A stretch of 64,000 nt of DNA from Latilactobacillus sakei subsp. sakei DSM 20017 = JCM 1157 (GTDB lineage Bacteria; Bacillota; Bacilli; Lactobacillales; Lactobacillaceae). This document shows positions 13,670 through 25,025 of the stretch, one piece after another. The position numbers and the translations under genes are program-made. A model generated the notes under the pieces. That model did not search any database, was not told the DNA's origin, and saw only the letters and a program-made list of their open reading frames with translations. The stretch covers positions 1,860,001 to 1,924,000 of the forward strand of contig NZ_AP017929.1 in assembly GCF_002370355.1 (NCBI RefSeq), read 5' to 3'. Position 1 is the first letter of the stretch; every line of letters begins with the position of its first letter.

Positions 13670-14614
13670 CTAAATGACTTTTTGTTGGTAACCTTCAGCC
13701 AATTGATTTAATTTTCTTAAACGATGGTTAATCCCTGATTTTGAGATTGCCCCACTCGGCATCTTTTCACCAAGTTCTTTCAAAGTAATGTCCGGAAATT
13801 CCAACCGTAATAATGCAATTTCCCGCAGCTTCGCGGGTAAATTATCTAGTCCTACTGAATCCCTTAAATACTCGATATTTTCAATCTGTTTAGCAGCCGC
13901 ATCAATCGTTTTATTTAAATTGGCTGTTTCACAGTTAACTAACCGGTTCACTGAATTACGCATGTCGCGTACAATTCGAATGTCTTCAAACTTCAACATC
14001 GCATTCGTGGCACCAATCACCTGTAAGAAATCAGCAATTTTTTCCGCTTCTTTCAAATAAGTAATATAACCACTGCGGCGAACCGTTGTTTTAGCGTTTA
14101 GCCCAAATCTATTCATCATCCGCACAATATCTTGATTGTGTTCTTCGTAGAGTGAATAAATCTCTAAGTGATACCGACTGGTTTCCGGATTATTAACCGA
14201 ACCACCAGCTAAAAAGGCGCCTCTTAGATATGAACGTACGCGCTGATCTTCATCAATGATATCTTCTGACACTCGTGTATGAATGGTAAACCCATCTTCA
14301 GCAACGATGTTTAAGTCGTTTAAAACCGTGTTTGTATCATATTTGAGTCGCACAATATATTGATTATTTTTCTTTAATTTCATTTTACGGCGAACCAATA
14401 ACTCTGATTCAACCTGATAGTTTTGCTTCAATAAACTATAAATCCGGCGAGCGATCGCCGGATTTTCTGTCTGCACGTTCAAAACAAATTGATGGTTCAT
14501 CAAGCTTAATGAACCATTCATTCTGATTAAAGCGGCCAATTCAGCACGTGCATGTTCTGGATGTACTTCGAGTTGCGTTAGCTCTTTTTTTACTTCACTT
14601 GCGTATGAAGCCAT
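13670..14614 (-). CDS. whiA: DNA-binding protein WhiA
   Basis: A 314-residue protein with an N-terminal LAGLIDADG-like fold ([25 protein letters not shown] near residue 120) and a C-terminal helix-turn-helix ([25 protein letters not shown], about 275-300). In Firmicutes it influences cell division and growth. It lies 2 bases after yvcK in the conserved rapZ-yvcK-whiA unit, and probably shares its transcript. Confidence 0.95.
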   Translation of the reverse strand: MASYASEVKKELTQLEVHPEHARAELAALIRMNGSLSLMNHQFVLNVQTENPAIARRIYSLLKQNYQVESELLVRRKMKLKKNNQYIVRLKYDTNTVLNDLNIVAEDGFTIHTRVSEDIIDEDQRVRSYLRGAFLAGGSVNNPETSRYHLEIYSLYEEHNQDIVRMMNRFGLNAKTTVRRSGYITYLKEAEKIADFLQVIGATNAMLKFEDIRIVRDMRNSVNRLVNCETANLNKTIDAAAKQIENIEYLRDSVGLDNLPAKLREIALLRLEFPDITLKELGEKMPSGAISKSGINHRLRKLNQLAEGYQQKVI

Positions 14615-14616
14615 CC

Positions 14617-15651
14617 TTATTCACCTCGCTTAGTTGTATTAACCTGAAAGGCAAGATTCATAATTTCACTTGCGACCTTTTGACCATTATGGAAGACACC
14701 GTGATTGTCGAGTTTTAAAAAATTATCGGAAATCACTCGGCAACCTAGTTGTCTCAGCCCGTCAAAATCATGTTCGACCGGCCATAAAATTTCATCATAT
14801 TTTTGATGATCCAAATAATTAGCTGGCACTTGGCCAGTATTGACAAGGACCGTATCCACCACATGTTGCCCTAGATGTTCATTCAAAACCCGGACATGGT
14901 CAGCATCAGTGAAGCGTTCTGTCTCACCTTTTTGAGTCATAATATTACAAATATAAATAATCTCGGCTTTGGTTTGCTTAACTGCCTCACCAAGATTTTT
15001 AATCATTAAATTCGGTAAAATGCTGGTAAACAAACTTCCTGGTCCAAGGACCACAACATCGGCTGCCATAATCGCTTCGACAACTTCTTGAACTGCGGTT
15101 GGTTCCTCTTGATCATTAGGATCCGTCTTCGTCACCCAAACGCGCTTAATTTGCTTGCGCGCTGCGGTAATTTCAGATTCACCTGCCAGTTGTGTCCCAT
15201 CTTGAAAGGCCGCATTTAACGTTAAGGCCACATTAGCGGCCGGGTAAACATGCCCATCAACAGCCATCATTTCTGAAAGTCGTTGAACCGCATCAAAGAT
15301 GCCAGATTCCATTTCAGAAAGCGCCGCAATGATTAAATTACCAATTGCATGCCCTGAAAAGAAGGCATCATGTGATTTAAATCTATATTGAAAAATATCG
15401 AGCGTTAACTGTGGTAAATCTGATAAAGCCACCAAAACGTTCCGAATATCACCAGGTGGCACAACGTTAATATAATCTCTGATAACACCAGATGAACCAC
15501 CATCGTCTGCGACCGTTACAATGGCGGTCGCATCCGCATTTTGTTCACGTAAACTTTTTAGAATAACGGGGAGTCCCGTCCCACCACCAATCACAACCAC
15601 CTTGGGACGACGACCTTTAATCACCCGGATAATGCGATTAGTAGCTGTCAT
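14617..15651 (-). CDS. yvcK: Gluconeogenesis/cell-wall regulator YvcK (GlmR)
   Basis: A 344-residue protein of the CofD-like fold. It has [15 protein letters not shown] near residue 22, [16 protein letters not shown] near 47, and [16 protein letters not shown] near 197. GlmR binds UDP-GlcNAc and adjusts carbon flow into peptidoglycan precursors. Its start overlaps the rapZ stop by four bases, a sign of translational coupling. Confidence 0.95.
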   Translation of the reverse strand: MTATNRIIRVIKGRRPKVVVIGGGTGLPVILKSLREQNADATAIVTVADDGGSSGVIRDYINVVPPGDIRNVLVALSDLPQLTLDIFQYRFKSHDAFFSGHAIGNLIIAALSEMESGIFDAVQRLSEMMAVDGHVYPAANVALTLNAAFQDGTQLAGESEITAARKQIKRVWVTKTDPNDQEEPTAVQEVVEAIMAADVVVLGPGSLFTSILPNLMIKNLGEAVKQTKAEIIYICNIMTQKGETERFTDADHVRVLNEHLGQHVVDTVLVNTGQVPANYLDHQKYDEILWPVEHDFDGLRQLGCRVISDNFLKLDNHGVFHNGQKVASEIMNLAFQVNTTKRGE

Positions 15652-16532
15652 GAGCGGTTCACCGATTCCTTTCGTTTCTTCATATCACGATGCGTCACAT
15701 CAACTGGATAGTCAACGGCTAAATCATCCGCTAAACGTTGTGCTAATGCAACTGAGCGATGTTGTCCACCGGTACAGCCGATTGCAATCGTAACACTTGT
15801 TTTACCTTCTTTAAGATAACCTGGCATGATACTTTTCAATAGTGCTGTCAATTGTTGATAAAATTTTTCTGTTGCAGGTTGTTCCATAACGTAATCTCGG
15901 ACTGGTTTATCCAACCCGTTTAACGCTTTGAATTCCGCAACATAGTATGGATTAGGCAAAAAGCGCACATCCATCACAATATCAGCATCAATTGGCAAGC
16001 CATATTTAAACCCAAATGACATCACTTCGATATGAAATGACGGATTATCAGAGGTCTTAAAGACCCGGAAAATCTGTTCCCGTAATTCGCGAGGTGATAA
16101 CATTGATGTATTAACCACCATTTGAGATTGGTTTCTAATTTCAGTTAATAATTCACGTTCCTTGTGAATCCCATCCATCAAACGGCCATTGCGCGCAAGT
16201 GGGTGCGAACGACGCGTTTCTTTGTAACGGGAAACAAGTTCTTCATCAGAAGCATCTAAGAATAAAATCTTAGTTGTGACAAATTGCGTATTATCAAGAC
16301 CAGAAAGCATCTCAATAATCCCATCGTAAAAGGCGCGTGAACGTAAATCGATCACTAACGCGATCTTCGTTACCTTACCGGATTCCTTCACTAATTCCCA
16401 AAATTTGGGTAACAATGAAGGTGGCATGTTATCAACACAGAAATAACCTAAATCTTCAAAACTCTGCATTGCGACGGTTTTACCCGCACCACTCATCCCA
16501 GTAATTACTACTAAATTCAACGTATCTGTCAT
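15648..16532 (-). CDS. rapZ: RNase adapter protein RapZ (YvcJ), nucleotide-binding
   Basis: A 294-residue P-loop protein. Walker A is [10 protein letters not shown] at residue about 13. [13 protein letters not shown] follows, and the C-terminal domain has [16 protein letters not shown]. It hydrolyses nucleotides. In enterobacteria RapZ guides RNase E to GlmZ RNA; its partner in Gram-positives is not known. First gene of the rapZ-yvcK-whiA unit. Confidence 0.93.
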   Translation of the reverse strand: MTDTLNLVVITGMSGAGKTVAMQSFEDLGYFCVDNMPPSLLPKFWELVKESGKVTKIALVIDLRSRAFYDGIIEMLSGLDNTQFVTTKILFLDASDEELVSRYKETRRSHPLARNGRLMDGIHKERELLTEIRNQSQMVVNTSMLSPRELREQIFRVFKTSDNPSFHIEVMSFGFKYGLPIDADIVMDVRFLPNPYYVAEFKALNGLDKPVRDYVMEQPATEKFYQQLTALLKSIMPGYLKEGKTSVTIAIGCTGGQHRSVALAQRLADDLAVDYPVDVTHRDMKKRKESVNRS

Positions 16533-16613
16533 TAGTCCCCACTCCTCGAATTATCGGTTATTCCATTGTAGCATGCCTGGTGTGTCATTGAAAGTAAACA
16601 TGACTATAAACAT

Positions 16614-16653
16614 TAAAAAAGTCTAAAACAACTGAATGTTGTTCTAGACTTTT
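16614..16653 (-). terminator. Terminator of the DUF308 gene
   Basis: AAAAGTCTA/TAGACTTTT with AACAAC/GTTGTT inside; T run on the minus strand. It separates the DUF308 gene from rapZ. Confidence 0.8.
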
Positions 16654-16657
16654 CATT

Positions 16658-17194
16658 TTATAACCGACGCGCAATCGCGATAACAATCGCGTTGATTCCA
16701 ACAATCACGAAGTAAAAACCTAATAAGGTAGTCATCGTCACAGCTGCCACCACTGGATTCATTAATAATAATAAGCCCACGATCAATCCTAAAACGTTTA
16801 AGATAATCGATAGAATATACAAGCCCATGTTAAATTGCTTCAAATGACTTACATTTAATAACCCGACGATTGCATCTAGCAAGAACCAAATTGCAAACAT
16901 ATAACTCATTGTAAAAATGCCGGCTGGGATATTAAAGATGAATAATAACCCGATGACAATATCTAAAATAGCATTGACCAACATCACGGTCGCCCGAATA
17001 CCAGTATCTTGTCTTAATTGTCCGTAAACACTAATTTTAGCAATTCCCCGAATAATCGCAGCCACCGCCACAATGATGACTAAGCCAGATAATGTTGCTT
17101 TCGGCTTATTTAACAAGAAGTACGCCCCAATTAGGAAAATAATCCCGGTCATTAATTCTGACCAATCAAATCGCCAATCATTTCTTCTAAACAT
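16658..17194 (-). CDS. HdeD-like membrane protein (DUF308)
   Basis: A 178-residue protein with six regularly spaced hydrophobic segments (first about 16-30, last about 155-175) and short charged loops (LLNKPKAT, YGQLRQDTG). This is the pattern of the DUF308/HdeD family, made of repeated two-helix units. In E. coli HdeD is linked to acid resistance; the role here is unknown. It is a single gene between two terminators. Confidence 0.75.
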   Translation of the reverse strand: MFRRNDWRFDWSELMTGIIFLIGAYFLLNKPKATLSGLVIIVAVAAIIRGIAKISVYGQLRQDTGIRATVMLVNAILDIVIGLLFIFNIPAGIFTMSYMFAIWFLLDAIVGLLNVSHLKQFNMGLYILSIILNVLGLIVGLLLLMNPVVAAVTMTTLLGFYFVIVGINAIVIAIARRL

Positions 17195-17278
17195 CTTACC
17201 ACCTCTTCCTATCTAATAAATCTATCATACTTTTTTTGGGACCAATGCTCAATAACTTTCATAAAAAAGAAGCCCATC

Positions 17279-17308
17279 AAAAAAGCTGAGATCAACATTG
17301 ACCTCAGC
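17279..17308 (-). terminator. uvrA terminator
   Basis: GCTGAGGTCA/TGATCTCAGC with one mismatch, followed on the minus strand by TTTTTTG, just after the uvrA stop. Confidence 0.85.
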
Positions 17309-17315
17309 CCAATAC

Positions 17316-20168
17316 TCATTCTTGTGCCGCTAGTGTGCGCGCTGTATCACGTTCTAAAATTGGTTTCAAATAACGTCCCGTGTAGCTTTCTGCGACGTTC
17401 ACCAATGTTTCAGGTGTGCCGGTCGCAACGATCGTACCACCTTTGTCGCCACCTTCTGGTCCTAAATCAATGATATGATCAGCCGTTTTAATCACGTCAA
17501 GGTTATGCTCAATGACTAAAACAGTGTTGCCCTCATCAACTAACCGTTCTAAGACCCCTAACAATCGTTTAATATCATCCGTATGCAAACCTGTTGTTGG
17601 TTCGTCTAAGATATACAAATTCTTACCCGTTGATTGTTTTTGCAATTCAGAAGCCAATTTCATCCGTTGGGCTTCCCCACCAGATAAGGTTGTTGCTGAT
17701 TGGCCTAATGTCACATAACCTAAACCAACATCGACAATTGTTTGTAGTTTACGAGCAATCTTAGGAATGTTTTCGAAGAATTCAGTTGCTTCAGAAACGG
17801 TCATATCCAAGATTTCAGCAATGTTCTTACCTTTGTAAACCACCTCTAACGTTTCTGAATTATAACGACTACCATGACAAATTTCACAAGGGACATAGAC
17901 ATCCGGTAAGAAATTCATTTCAATCTTGATAATCCCGTCACCCTTGCAGGCTTCACAGCGACCGCCCTTCACATTAAAACTAAAGCGGCCCTTCTTGTAA
18001 CCCCGTAACTTTGCTTCATTGGTTTGTGCGAATAAATCTCGGACATTGTCGAAGACACCGGTATAAGTTGCTGGGTTACTCCGTGGTGTGCGGCCAATTG
18101 GACTTTGGTCGATATTAATCAACTTCTCAAGGTTTTGATAACCCGTGATGGTCTTATATTGACCCGGTTTAGCTGAATTACGATTCATCTTTTGCGCAAG
18201 GGCCTTTTTCAAAATCGTATTCACTAATGTTGATTTACCAGAACCAGAAACACCAGTCACGGCGATAAATTCACCTAATGGAAAATCAACCGTTAAATCT
18301 TTTAAATTATTTTCGGCAGCGCCAGTTACGCGCACTTTTTTGCCATTCCCTTGACGTCGTTTTAACGGTACCGGAATATAATCCTGCCCCGCTAAATAAC
18401 GACCCGTTAAGGAATTGGGATTCTGTTCAACTTCCGTTGGTGTGCCAGCGGCCATCACTTTCCCACCAAGATCCCCAGCACCTGGGCCAATATCGATCAG
18501 GTAATCGGCTGCTCGCATCGTATCTTCATCATGTTCAACCACGATTAAAGTATTCCCTAAATCGCGCATCTTCTTCAAAGAACCGATTAAACGGTCATTA
18601 TCACGTTGATGCAACCCGATTGAAGGTTCGTCTAAGATATAAAGCACGCCAGATAAGTTCGACCCAATTTGTGTGGCCAAACGAATCCGTTGTGCTTCCC
18701 CACCGGAAAGTGTCCCAGCTGACCGACTCAACGTTAAGTAGTCTAAGCCGACGTTAATCAAGAAAGTCAGGCGATCATGAACTTCTTTCAAAATGGGTTT
18801 CGCAATCACTTGATCTTTTTCAGAAAGTTCAAGATTGTCAAAGAATGGGAGGCCATCCTTGATTGCATTGTCTGAAACTTCGGCGATATCTTGTCCACCG
18901 ACTTTAACTGCCAAGGCTTGACGATTTAGTCGCTTACCGTGACACGTTTGACACGTTAATTCCGTCATATAGGTCCGCATCTGCGTCCGTGTGAAATCAC
19001 TATTCGTTTCACGATAACGACGGTCAATATTGCTGAGGACCCCTTCAAAAGGCACTTCAACATCGCGAACGCCACCAAAATCATTTTCATAATGGAAGTG
19101 GAATTCTTTGCCTTGTGAGCCGTTTAAGATGATATCTTTTTGGCGAGGTGTCAACTTACTGAAAGGACGGTCCATATCGATTTTAAAGGCCGTGCAAGCT
19201 TGTTCTAACATTTGTGGGTAATATTGCGAACTGATTGGATTCCAAGGCGCAATCGCCCCTTCACGCAATGTTTTACTTGTATCTGGGACAACGAGGTCCG
19301 TATCAACTTCTAGTTTTAAACCTAGGCCATCACATTCAGGACAAGCCCCAAATGGTGCATTAAATGAGAACAGCCGTGGTTCTAATGCCCCAACCGTAAA
19401 GCCACAGATTGGACAAGCATAATGTTCAGAGAACAAGAGTTGTTCGCCGTCAATCACATCAGCTGTCGCATAACCGTCAGATAGTCTCAAAGCTGCTTCA
19501 AACGAATCAAATAACCGTGACCGAACACCGTCTTTAACGACGATTCGATCAACAACAATATTGATATCATGTTTCTTATTCTTATCTAATTCTAAATCCG
19601 TGCTAACATCCATTACTTCGCCATCCACTTGGACACGAACGTAGCCTTCACGCTGAATCTTCTCGAAGATTTTTTTGTGTTGCCCTTTTTTACCACGAAC
19701 AATCGGTGACATAATTTGGAGTTTAGTCCGTTCTGGTAAAGCCAATACCCGATCAACCATTTGTTCTACGGATTGGCTACTGATTTCAGTACCATCATTT
19801 GGACAGATGGGTTGACCAACTCGGGCCCACAATAAGCGGAGGTAGTCATTGATTTCAGTGACTGTCCCAACTGTTGAACGTGGGTTTTTAGAGGTCGTCT
19901 TTTGGTCAATCGAAATCGCTGGACTTAACCCGTCAATTGAATCAACATCCGGCTTATCCATTTGCCCTAAGAACTGACGCGCGTATGCTGATAAACTCTC
20001 AACATAGCGCCGTTGTCCTTCTGCATATAACGTATCAAATGCTAAAGAGCTCTTCCCAGAACCAGATAACCCGGTGATGACCACTAACTTATCTCTTGGA
20101 ATCGTAACATCGATATCCTTTAAATTATGGGCGCGTGCGCCGTGAATTACTATCTTATCATTTGCCAT
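17316..20168 (-). CDS. uvrA: Excinuclease ABC subunit A
   Basis: A 950-residue double ABC ATPase of nucleotide excision repair. The first Walker [11 protein letters not shown] is near 32 and the second [10 protein letters not shown] near 640. There are two ABC signatures (LSGGEAQR). Zinc-finger cysteines occur in CPICGF...CPECDG and CEACKGDG...CEICHGSR. It recognises distorted DNA with UvrB. It lies 9 bases after uvrB and is part of the LexA-controlled uvrBA unit. Confidence 0.98.
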   Translation of the reverse strand: MANDKIVIHGARAHNLKDIDVTIPRDKLVVITGLSGSGKSSLAFDTLYAEGQRRYVESLSAYARQFLGQMDKPDVDSIDGLSPAISIDQKTTSKNPRSTVGTVTEINDYLRLLWARVGQPICPNDGTEISSQSVEQMVDRVLALPERTKLQIMSPIVRGKKGQHKKIFEKIQREGYVRVQVDGEVMDVSTDLELDKNKKHDINIVVDRIVVKDGVRSRLFDSFEAALRLSDGYATADVIDGEQLLFSEHYACPICGFTVGALEPRLFSFNAPFGACPECDGLGLKLEVDTDLVVPDTSKTLREGAIAPWNPISSQYYPQMLEQACTAFKIDMDRPFSKLTPRQKDIILNGSQGKEFHFHYENDFGGVRDVEVPFEGVLSNIDRRYRETNSDFTRTQMRTYMTELTCQTCHGKRLNRQALAVKVGGQDIAEVSDNAIKDGLPFFDNLELSEKDQVIAKPILKEVHDRLTFLINVGLDYLTLSRSAGTLSGGEAQRIRLATQIGSNLSGVLYILDEPSIGLHQRDNDRLIGSLKKMRDLGNTLIVVEHDEDTMRAADYLIDIGPGAGDLGGKVMAAGTPTEVEQNPNSLTGRYLAGQDYIPVPLKRRQGNGKKVRVTGAAENNLKDLTVDFPLGEFIAVTGVSGSGKSTLVNTILKKALAQKMNRNSAKPGQYKTITGYQNLEKLINIDQSPIGRTPRSNPATYTGVFDNVRDLFAQTNEAKLRGYKKGRFSFNVKGGRCEACKGDGIIKIEMNFLPDVYVPCEICHGSRYNSETLEVVYKGKNIAEILDMTVSEATEFFENIPKIARKLQTIVDVGLGYVTLGQSATTLSGGEAQRMKLASELQKQSTGKNLYILDEPTTGLHTDDIKRLLGVLERLVDEGNTVLVIEHNLDVIKTADHIIDLGPEGGDKGGTIVATGTPETLVNVAESYTGRYLKPILERDTARTLAAQE

Positions 20169-20177
20169 ACTTGACCT

Positions 20178-22181
20178 CTAATCTATTTCACTTTTTAATT
20201 CTAAAATGGTATCCCGCAATGTCGCCGCTTGTTCGAAATCAAGTTTCTTAGCTGCTAAGCGCATCTGTTCGGATAGTCGTTCAACCATTTCTAGTTTTTC
20301 AGCCTTCGACATGTTCTCTAGATCAATCTCATTGGTCATCTTAATTTCTTCTGGATGTTCAACTGATTGAACCATTGAAATCGCATCTCTAATTGGTTTA
20401 ATAATCGTTTTCGGTGTGATGTTATGAGCTGTATTGTAGTCTTCTTGAATTGTCCGTCGCCGTTTAGTTTCATCAATTGCGTGACGCATTGAATCCGTAA
20501 TCTTATCGGCGTACAACAAGACTTGCCCATTTTCATTACGAGATGCCCGGCCAATGGTTTGGATTAAGGAACGTTCGCTACGTAAGAAGCCTTCCTTATC
20601 TGCGTCTAAAATCGCCACTAAGGATACTTCAGGCACATCGATTCCTTCCCGTAATAAGTTAATCCCAATTAAGACATCGAACTTGCCCAGTCGTAAATCA
20701 CGGATAATTTCCGTTCGTTCCAACGTCTTGATATCACTGTGCAAGTACCGGACTTTGATTCCCAGTTCCTTGAGATAATCGGTTAAATCTTCCGACATCT
20801 TCTTGGTTAAAGTTGTAATGAAGACCCGTTCATTCTTTTCGATGCGGTCATTGATCTCACCGACTAAATCGTCAATCTGGCCCATAATTGGTCGGACTTC
20901 AATATTGGGATCCAACAGGCCGGTTGGTCGAATAATCTGATCCACTTGAATATCGGTTTGTTCCGCTTCGTAAGGCCCTGGTGTGGCCGACACATACATA
21001 ATTTCATTCACGTGCTCTTCGAATTCTGGCAACGTTAATGGGCGGTTATCTAACGCACTTGGTAACCGGAAACCATAGTCAATCAACATTTGTTTCCGCG
21101 CACGATCACCGTTGTACATCCCCCGAATTTGGGGCATAGTAACATGGGATTCATCAATCATCATGATTGAATCCTTTGGGAAGAAATCTAGCAACGTGTA
21201 AGGCGGTTCGCCGGCTTGGCGATCTTCCATATGGCGTGAGTAATTTTCAATCCCAGAACAATAACCCATTTCTTGCATCATTTCAAGGTCATAGTTTGTT
21301 CGTTGTTCAAGGCGTTGCGCTTCTAGTAACTTACCCTCGCCCTTTAAAACAGCTAGCCGTTCAGCCAATTCAGCTTTAATACTTTCAATGGCTTTTTCCA
21401 TTTTTTCATCATTCGTCATAAAATGCGTTGCGGGGAAAATGGCAACGTGCGACCGTTCGCCAATCACTTCACCCGTTAAGGCATCCACTTCAACAATCCG
21501 ATCAATTTCATCACCAAAAAATTCAACGCGCAGCGCATGATCATCACGAGAAGCTGGGAAAATTTCAACCACATCACCGCGCACTCTAAAGCGCCCCCGT
21601 TGAAAATCTATATCGTTACGTTCAAATTGAATATCAACTAACTGACGTAATAGGTCGTTACGTTCAACTTCCATTCCTGGACGCAGTGACAAGACGTGAT
21701 TTTGGTATTCACGTGGATCCCCTAACCCAAAGATACAAGAAACAGAGGCCACAACAATCACATCGTTGCGTTCTAATAACGAACTCGTCGCTGAATGCCG
21801 TAGTTTATCGATTTCATCATTAATACTCGAATCTTTTTCGATATACGTATCACTGGAAGGCACATAGGCTTCTGGTTGGTAGTAATCATAATAACTCACG
21901 AAATATTCAACCGCATTGTTAGGGAAAAACTGCTTAAATTCCGCGTACAGTTGACCGGCCAATGTCTTATTATGCGAAATAATCAACGTTGGTTTGTTGA
22001 GATTCTTAATCACGTTGGACATTGTAAAAGTTTTCCCGGTCCCAGTAGCGCCCATCAAGACCTGCGCCTTAGCACCTGCCTCAAAATTCTTCGTTAAGGT
22101 TTCAATTGCAGCAGGTTGATCGCCAGCAGGTTCATATGGTGCGACTAAGTCAAATAGGTTATCGTTCTGTCTATCAATCAT
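20178..22181 (-). CDS. uvrB: Excinuclease ABC subunit B
   Basis: A 667-residue helicase-like protein. Walker A is [10 protein letters not shown] near 45, the beta-hairpin is [21 protein letters not shown], and motif VI is in [13 protein letters not shown]-terminal UVR domain ([17 protein letters not shown]) contacts UvrC. The start is the ATG at 22181 after GGAGG; an in-frame ATG 24 codons upstream lies within the structured leader and lacks an RBS. Cotranscribed with uvrA. Confidence 0.97.
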   Translation of the reverse strand: MIDRQNDNLFDLVAPYEPAGDQPAAIETLTKNFEAGAKAQVLMGATGTGKTFTMSNVIKNLNKPTLIISHNKTLAGQLYAEFKQFFPNNAVEYFVSYYDYYQPEAYVPSSDTYIEKDSSINDEIDKLRHSATSSLLERNDVIVVASVSCIFGLGDPREYQNHVLSLRPGMEVERNDLLRQLVDIQFERNDIDFQRGRFRVRGDVVEIFPASRDDHALRVEFFGDEIDRIVEVDALTGEVIGERSHVAIFPATHFMTNDEKMEKAIESIKAELAERLAVLKGEGKLLEAQRLEQRTNYDLEMMQEMGYCSGIENYSRHMEDRQAGEPPYTLLDFFPKDSIMMIDESHVTMPQIRGMYNGDRARKQMLIDYGFRLPSALDNRPLTLPEFEEHVNEIMYVSATPGPYEAEQTDIQVDQIIRPTGLLDPNIEVRPIMGQIDDLVGEINDRIEKNERVFITTLTKKMSEDLTDYLKELGIKVRYLHSDIKTLERTEIIRDLRLGKFDVLIGINLLREGIDVPEVSLVAILDADKEGFLRSERSLIQTIGRASRNENGQVLLYADKITDSMRHAIDETKRRRTIQEDYNTAHNITPKTIIKPIRDAISMVQSVEHPEEIKMTNEIDLENMSKAEKLEMVERLSEQMRLAAKKLDFEQAATLRDTILELKSEID

Positions 22182-22212
22182 GAATTGCCTCCAGTGCCGT
22201 TTTATTGCGATA

Positions 22213-22260
22213 AAAGAAGCGCCTGATACAAAACGGGGTTTTGTACCAGACACCTTCTTA
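22213..22260 (-). other. Hairpin in the uvrB leader
   Basis: A long imperfect stem (AAGAAG, CTG, TACAAAAC with complements) is followed on the minus strand by CTTCTTTTATC. It lies between the LexA-box promoter and the uvrB RBS, so every uvrBA transcript must pass it. It could be a weak terminator/attenuator or mark the end of the upstream HD gene transcript. Confidence 0.5.
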
Positions 22261-22356
22261 AATGACGCATTTATAAGTTGTCAGTGATCATCTGCGCGTG
22301 GTGATTAAGCCACTGAACAGATGCCCTCTTTTTTATCAATTACCATTCTAACATAC

Positions 22357-22370
22357 CGAACGTATTTTCG
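22357..22370. promoter_or_regulatory. LexA (DinR) box upstream of uvrB
   Basis: CGAACGTATTTTCG matches the Gram-positive SOS box CGAACNNNNGTTCG at all but one base. A -10 TAGAAT lies just downstream on the minus strand, so the box would overlap the promoter of uvrBA and place it under SOS control. Confidence 0.7.
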
Positions 22371-22388
22371 CTACACTAGTGAACTAGC

Positions 22389-23021
22389 CTAGTTTGACAA
22401 CGTTTGGCGCACCAATTGTGTGAGCTTGCCACGGTCGGCAAAATCCTCACTCAATAGGTCTGGCAACATTTTTCGGATGAAATATTGTGCGCTCGACAAA
22501 TTTTGATATTGCATAATCGTTTTCAAGCTTTCTGCAAAAATTTCCAAAAAGGCATTCTCTGGATTCCCCTTTTCAATCTCGCCAAATGATTCATAAAGCA
22601 AATCAATCTTATCGGCAACTGCCAATAATTGGCCTTCCAAAGTTTCATCCTTACCTTCACTCAAGCGCCGTTTATAGCGTTCTTGTAAAAAACCGGGAAT
22701 TTCATTATTGATGAAGTTATCCGTTAAAGAACTTTCGACATTGGCTAACATCGTCCGTAACTCGTGCGTCGCATATTTAACGGGTGTTTTGATGTCCCCA
22801 ATAAAACGCTCCGTATAATCATGGTTCAACGCCCGTTCGTATAAGACTTGCCAATTGATTGGTTGGCCATTTTCTTCTTCGATATCGCCTAGTAACTGCG
22901 CAATCTCGCAAACTTTAAATGAATGCGCTGCGACGGAATGTTCCTGATACTTAAATAATCCTGGTGCCCGGTTTAGTGTCTCCAAATTATTTAACCCTTG
23001 CAAATACTGATGCATACCCAT
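22389..23021 (-). CDS. HD-domain hydrolase, YfbR-like nucleotidase
   Basis: A 210-residue metal-dependent phosphohydrolase. EHSVAAHSFKVCEIA near residue 28 and LNHDYTERFIGDIKTPVKY near 66 give the His and HD ligands. The middle sequence LLAVADKIDLLYESFGEI supplies the last Asp. This arrangement matches YfbR-like 5'-deoxynucleotidases, which dephosphorylate dNMPs. The substrate here is not proven. A clear promoter lies upstream. Confidence 0.75.
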   Translation of the reverse strand: MGMHQYLQGLNNLETLNRAPGLFKYQEHSVAAHSFKVCEIAQLLGDIEEENGQPINWQVLYERALNHDYTERFIGDIKTPVKYATHELRTMLANVESSLTDNFINNEIPGFLQERYKRRLSEGKDETLEGQLLAVADKIDLLYESFGEIEKGNPENAFLEIFAESLKTIMQYQNLSSAQYFIRKMLPDLLSEDFADRGKLTQLVRQTLSN

Positions 23022-23089
23022 TCGAAAAAAGCCTCCATTCTTACAAAAATAGACCGACTAACGATATAGTCCGCCTATTTGTTGCACTT

Positions 23090-23118
23090 ATTATAGATAA
23101 ATTTTGCGTCAATGTAAA
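23090..23118 (-). promoter_or_regulatory. Promoter of the HD hydrolase gene
   Basis: -35 TTTACA (23113-23118), 17-bp spacer, -10 TATAAT (23090-23095) on the minus strand. Confidence 0.65.
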
Positions 23119-23145
23119 ATAGTAACCCTTTTTATGAGGATTTTG

Positions 23146-24870
23146 TTATTTAACAAGGTCTTGAATTGCTTTTTCAAAGTTAGCTAATTTCAAATCAGCC
23201 GTTGCTTCATCGTCAGCACAAGTCCCAACGTAGAATTTAACCTTAGGTTCTGTGCCACTTGGACGAATTGCGATCCATGTGCCATCTTCTAAGTGATATT
23301 TCAAAACGTTTGATGTTGGTAAATTGATTGGTTCAGTGTGACCATCAGCAAATGTTTGCGTTTGTGTTTGGAAGTCTTCTGCTGAAGCGACTTTGACGCC
23401 GGCAAAATCAACAGGACTTTCTTCACGACACTTAACCATTAAGTCAGCCATTTGTTGTGGGCCGTTGACGCCTTCAAAATCAATCGCTGTCGTTTGTTCA
23501 GCATAGTAGCCATATTCAGCGTATAGTTCTTGAATACCGTCGTACAACGTCTTACCGTTTGATTTGTAGTAAGCTGCCACTTCAGCTAATAGAACCAGCG
23601 TTTGAATGGCATCCTTATCACGGACGAATGGTTTAACCAAGTAGCCGTAACTTTCTTCAAAACCAAACATGAAGGTATTTTCATTAGTATCTTCAAAATG
23701 TTGGATTTGCTCTGCGATAAACTTGAAGCCCGTTAAGACATCGATCATTTTAACATTGTAACTAGCAGCAATCTTAGTTGCCAATTCCGTTGAAACGATT
23801 GATTTAACTGCAGCGGCGTTTGCTGGTAATGTTCCTGCATCTTTACTTGCTTGTAAAATATAGCGAAGTAAAACAGATGCGATTTGGTTCCCTGTCATTA
23901 ATTGATAGCTACCATCTGGTTGGCGTACAGCGGCCCCAAGACGATCGGCATCTGGATCAGTCGCAATTAAAAGGTCTGCTTTTTGCGCTTTTCCAAGTTC
24001 GATAGCCATATCAAAAGTTTGCGGGAATTCTGGGTTAGGGAATGGTGTTGTTGCAAATTCTGGATCAGCAACGGCTTGTTCGGCCACCATTGTGAATTGT
24101 TCGAAGCCTGCTTGACGTAAAGCACGTTCACCAAGGACTTTCCCAGTACCATGAAGTGGTGTGTAAATTAATGACATTGTTTTACCAACAGTATCCACCA
24201 ATTCTTGGTTGATCGTTACTTTTTTAACTTCTGCTAAATAAGCTTGATCAACATTTTCACCAATTAAAGCCATGATGCCGGCTTCGCGTAAGGCCATTTC
24301 GTCAGCAACTTCAATTGCAAATAGGTCTGATACCTGACGGATATAGCTTGTAATCATATCAGATTCCTTAGGTGGCATTTGAGCGCCATCTTCGCCGTAA
24401 ATCTTGTAGCCGTTGTATTGCTTAGGATTGTGGCTAGCGGTAATCATGATTCCTGCATAAGTATGTAGGTGACGGACCGTAAATGATAATTCAGGTGTTG
24501 GGCGCAAAGCATCAAAAACGAATGTTGGAATTTGATGTTGGCCTAAAACGCGTGCTGCTTCGTGTGCAAAAGTTTCTGATTGGTAACGTGAATCAAAACT
24601 AATCGCAACCCCACGTTTTTTAGTTGCTTCTGGTAAAGTTTCCATGAATTGGGCAAGGCCTTCTGTTGCTTGACGAACTGTATAAATATTCATGCAGTTA
24701 ATCCCAGGGCCTAAGAGACCACGCATACCAGCTGTCCCGAATTCCATTGGCACGCTGAAGGCTTTTTCAAGCGCTTCTTCATCGTTTGCCATGTTGTCTA
24801 AAGCTTCTCTTAAAGGTAAATCCATTTTTGTTTGATTATTCCAAATTGCATAATTATCTTGCCAGCTCAT
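23146..24870 (-). CDS. pgcA: Phosphoglucomutase/phosphomannomutase (PgcA type)
   Basis: A 574-residue alpha-D-phosphohexomutase that interconverts glucose-6-P and glucose-1-P. The catalytic phosphoserine is in ITASHNPKQYNGYK near 145. The magnesium loop is DPDADRLG near 305. Sugar-binding GFEESYG is near 405, and the phosphate-binding RPSGTEPKVKFY is near the end. Glucose-1-P feeds UDP-glucose for wall polymers. The start is the ATG at 24870 after GGGGG; an in-frame ATG 18 codons upstream runs into the promoter (-10 TATAAT). Confidence 0.93.
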   Translation of the reverse strand: MSWQDNYAIWNNQTKMDLPLREALDNMANDEEALEKAFSVPMEFGTAGMRGLLGPGINCMNIYTVRQATEGLAQFMETLPEATKKRGVAISFDSRYQSETFAHEAARVLGQHQIPTFVFDALRPTPELSFTVRHLHTYAGIMITASHNPKQYNGYKIYGEDGAQMPPKESDMITSYIRQVSDLFAIEVADEMALREAGIMALIGENVDQAYLAEVKKVTINQELVDTVGKTMSLIYTPLHGTGKVLGERALRQAGFEQFTMVAEQAVADPEFATTPFPNPEFPQTFDMAIELGKAQKADLLIATDPDADRLGAAVRQPDGSYQLMTGNQIASVLLRYILQASKDAGTLPANAAAVKSIVSTELATKIAASYNVKMIDVLTGFKFIAEQIQHFEDTNENTFMFGFEESYGYLVKPFVRDKDAIQTLVLLAEVAAYYKSNGKTLYDGIQELYAEYGYYAEQTTAIDFEGVNGPQQMADLMVKCREESPVDFAGVKVASAEDFQTQTQTFADGHTEPINLPTSNVLKYHLEDGTWIAIRPSGTEPKVKFYVGTCADDEATADLKLANFEKAIQDLVK

Positions 24871-24958
24871 TTTGTAACCCCCACATTTGTTATAAAATCT
24901 CACTATAATTATAGCATATATCAAACGCTTTCCCTAGGGCATCAAGTGTTATGAAACT

Positions 24959-24998
24959 TAAAAAAAGCACCGATCCATTTTTTATGGACCGGCGCTTT
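24959..24998 (-). terminator. trxB terminator
   Basis: AAAGCaCCGaTCCAT pairs with ATGGAcCGGcGCTTT. The minus strand carries the T run. It separates trxB from the phosphoglucomutase gene. Confidence 0.8.
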
Positions 24999-25025
24999 CA
25001 TTGGTATAGCTCATTTAAACGTTCT

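Noticed and set aside
18278-18757. 159-residue ORF on the + strand inside uvrA
   Set aside because: It lies fully antisense to a conserved part of uvrA, has no RBS and no recognisable domain.
24895-24950. cre site upstream of the phosphoglucomutase gene (AAAGCGTTTGAT)
   Set aside because: Only the centre fits; four fixed consensus positions differ.
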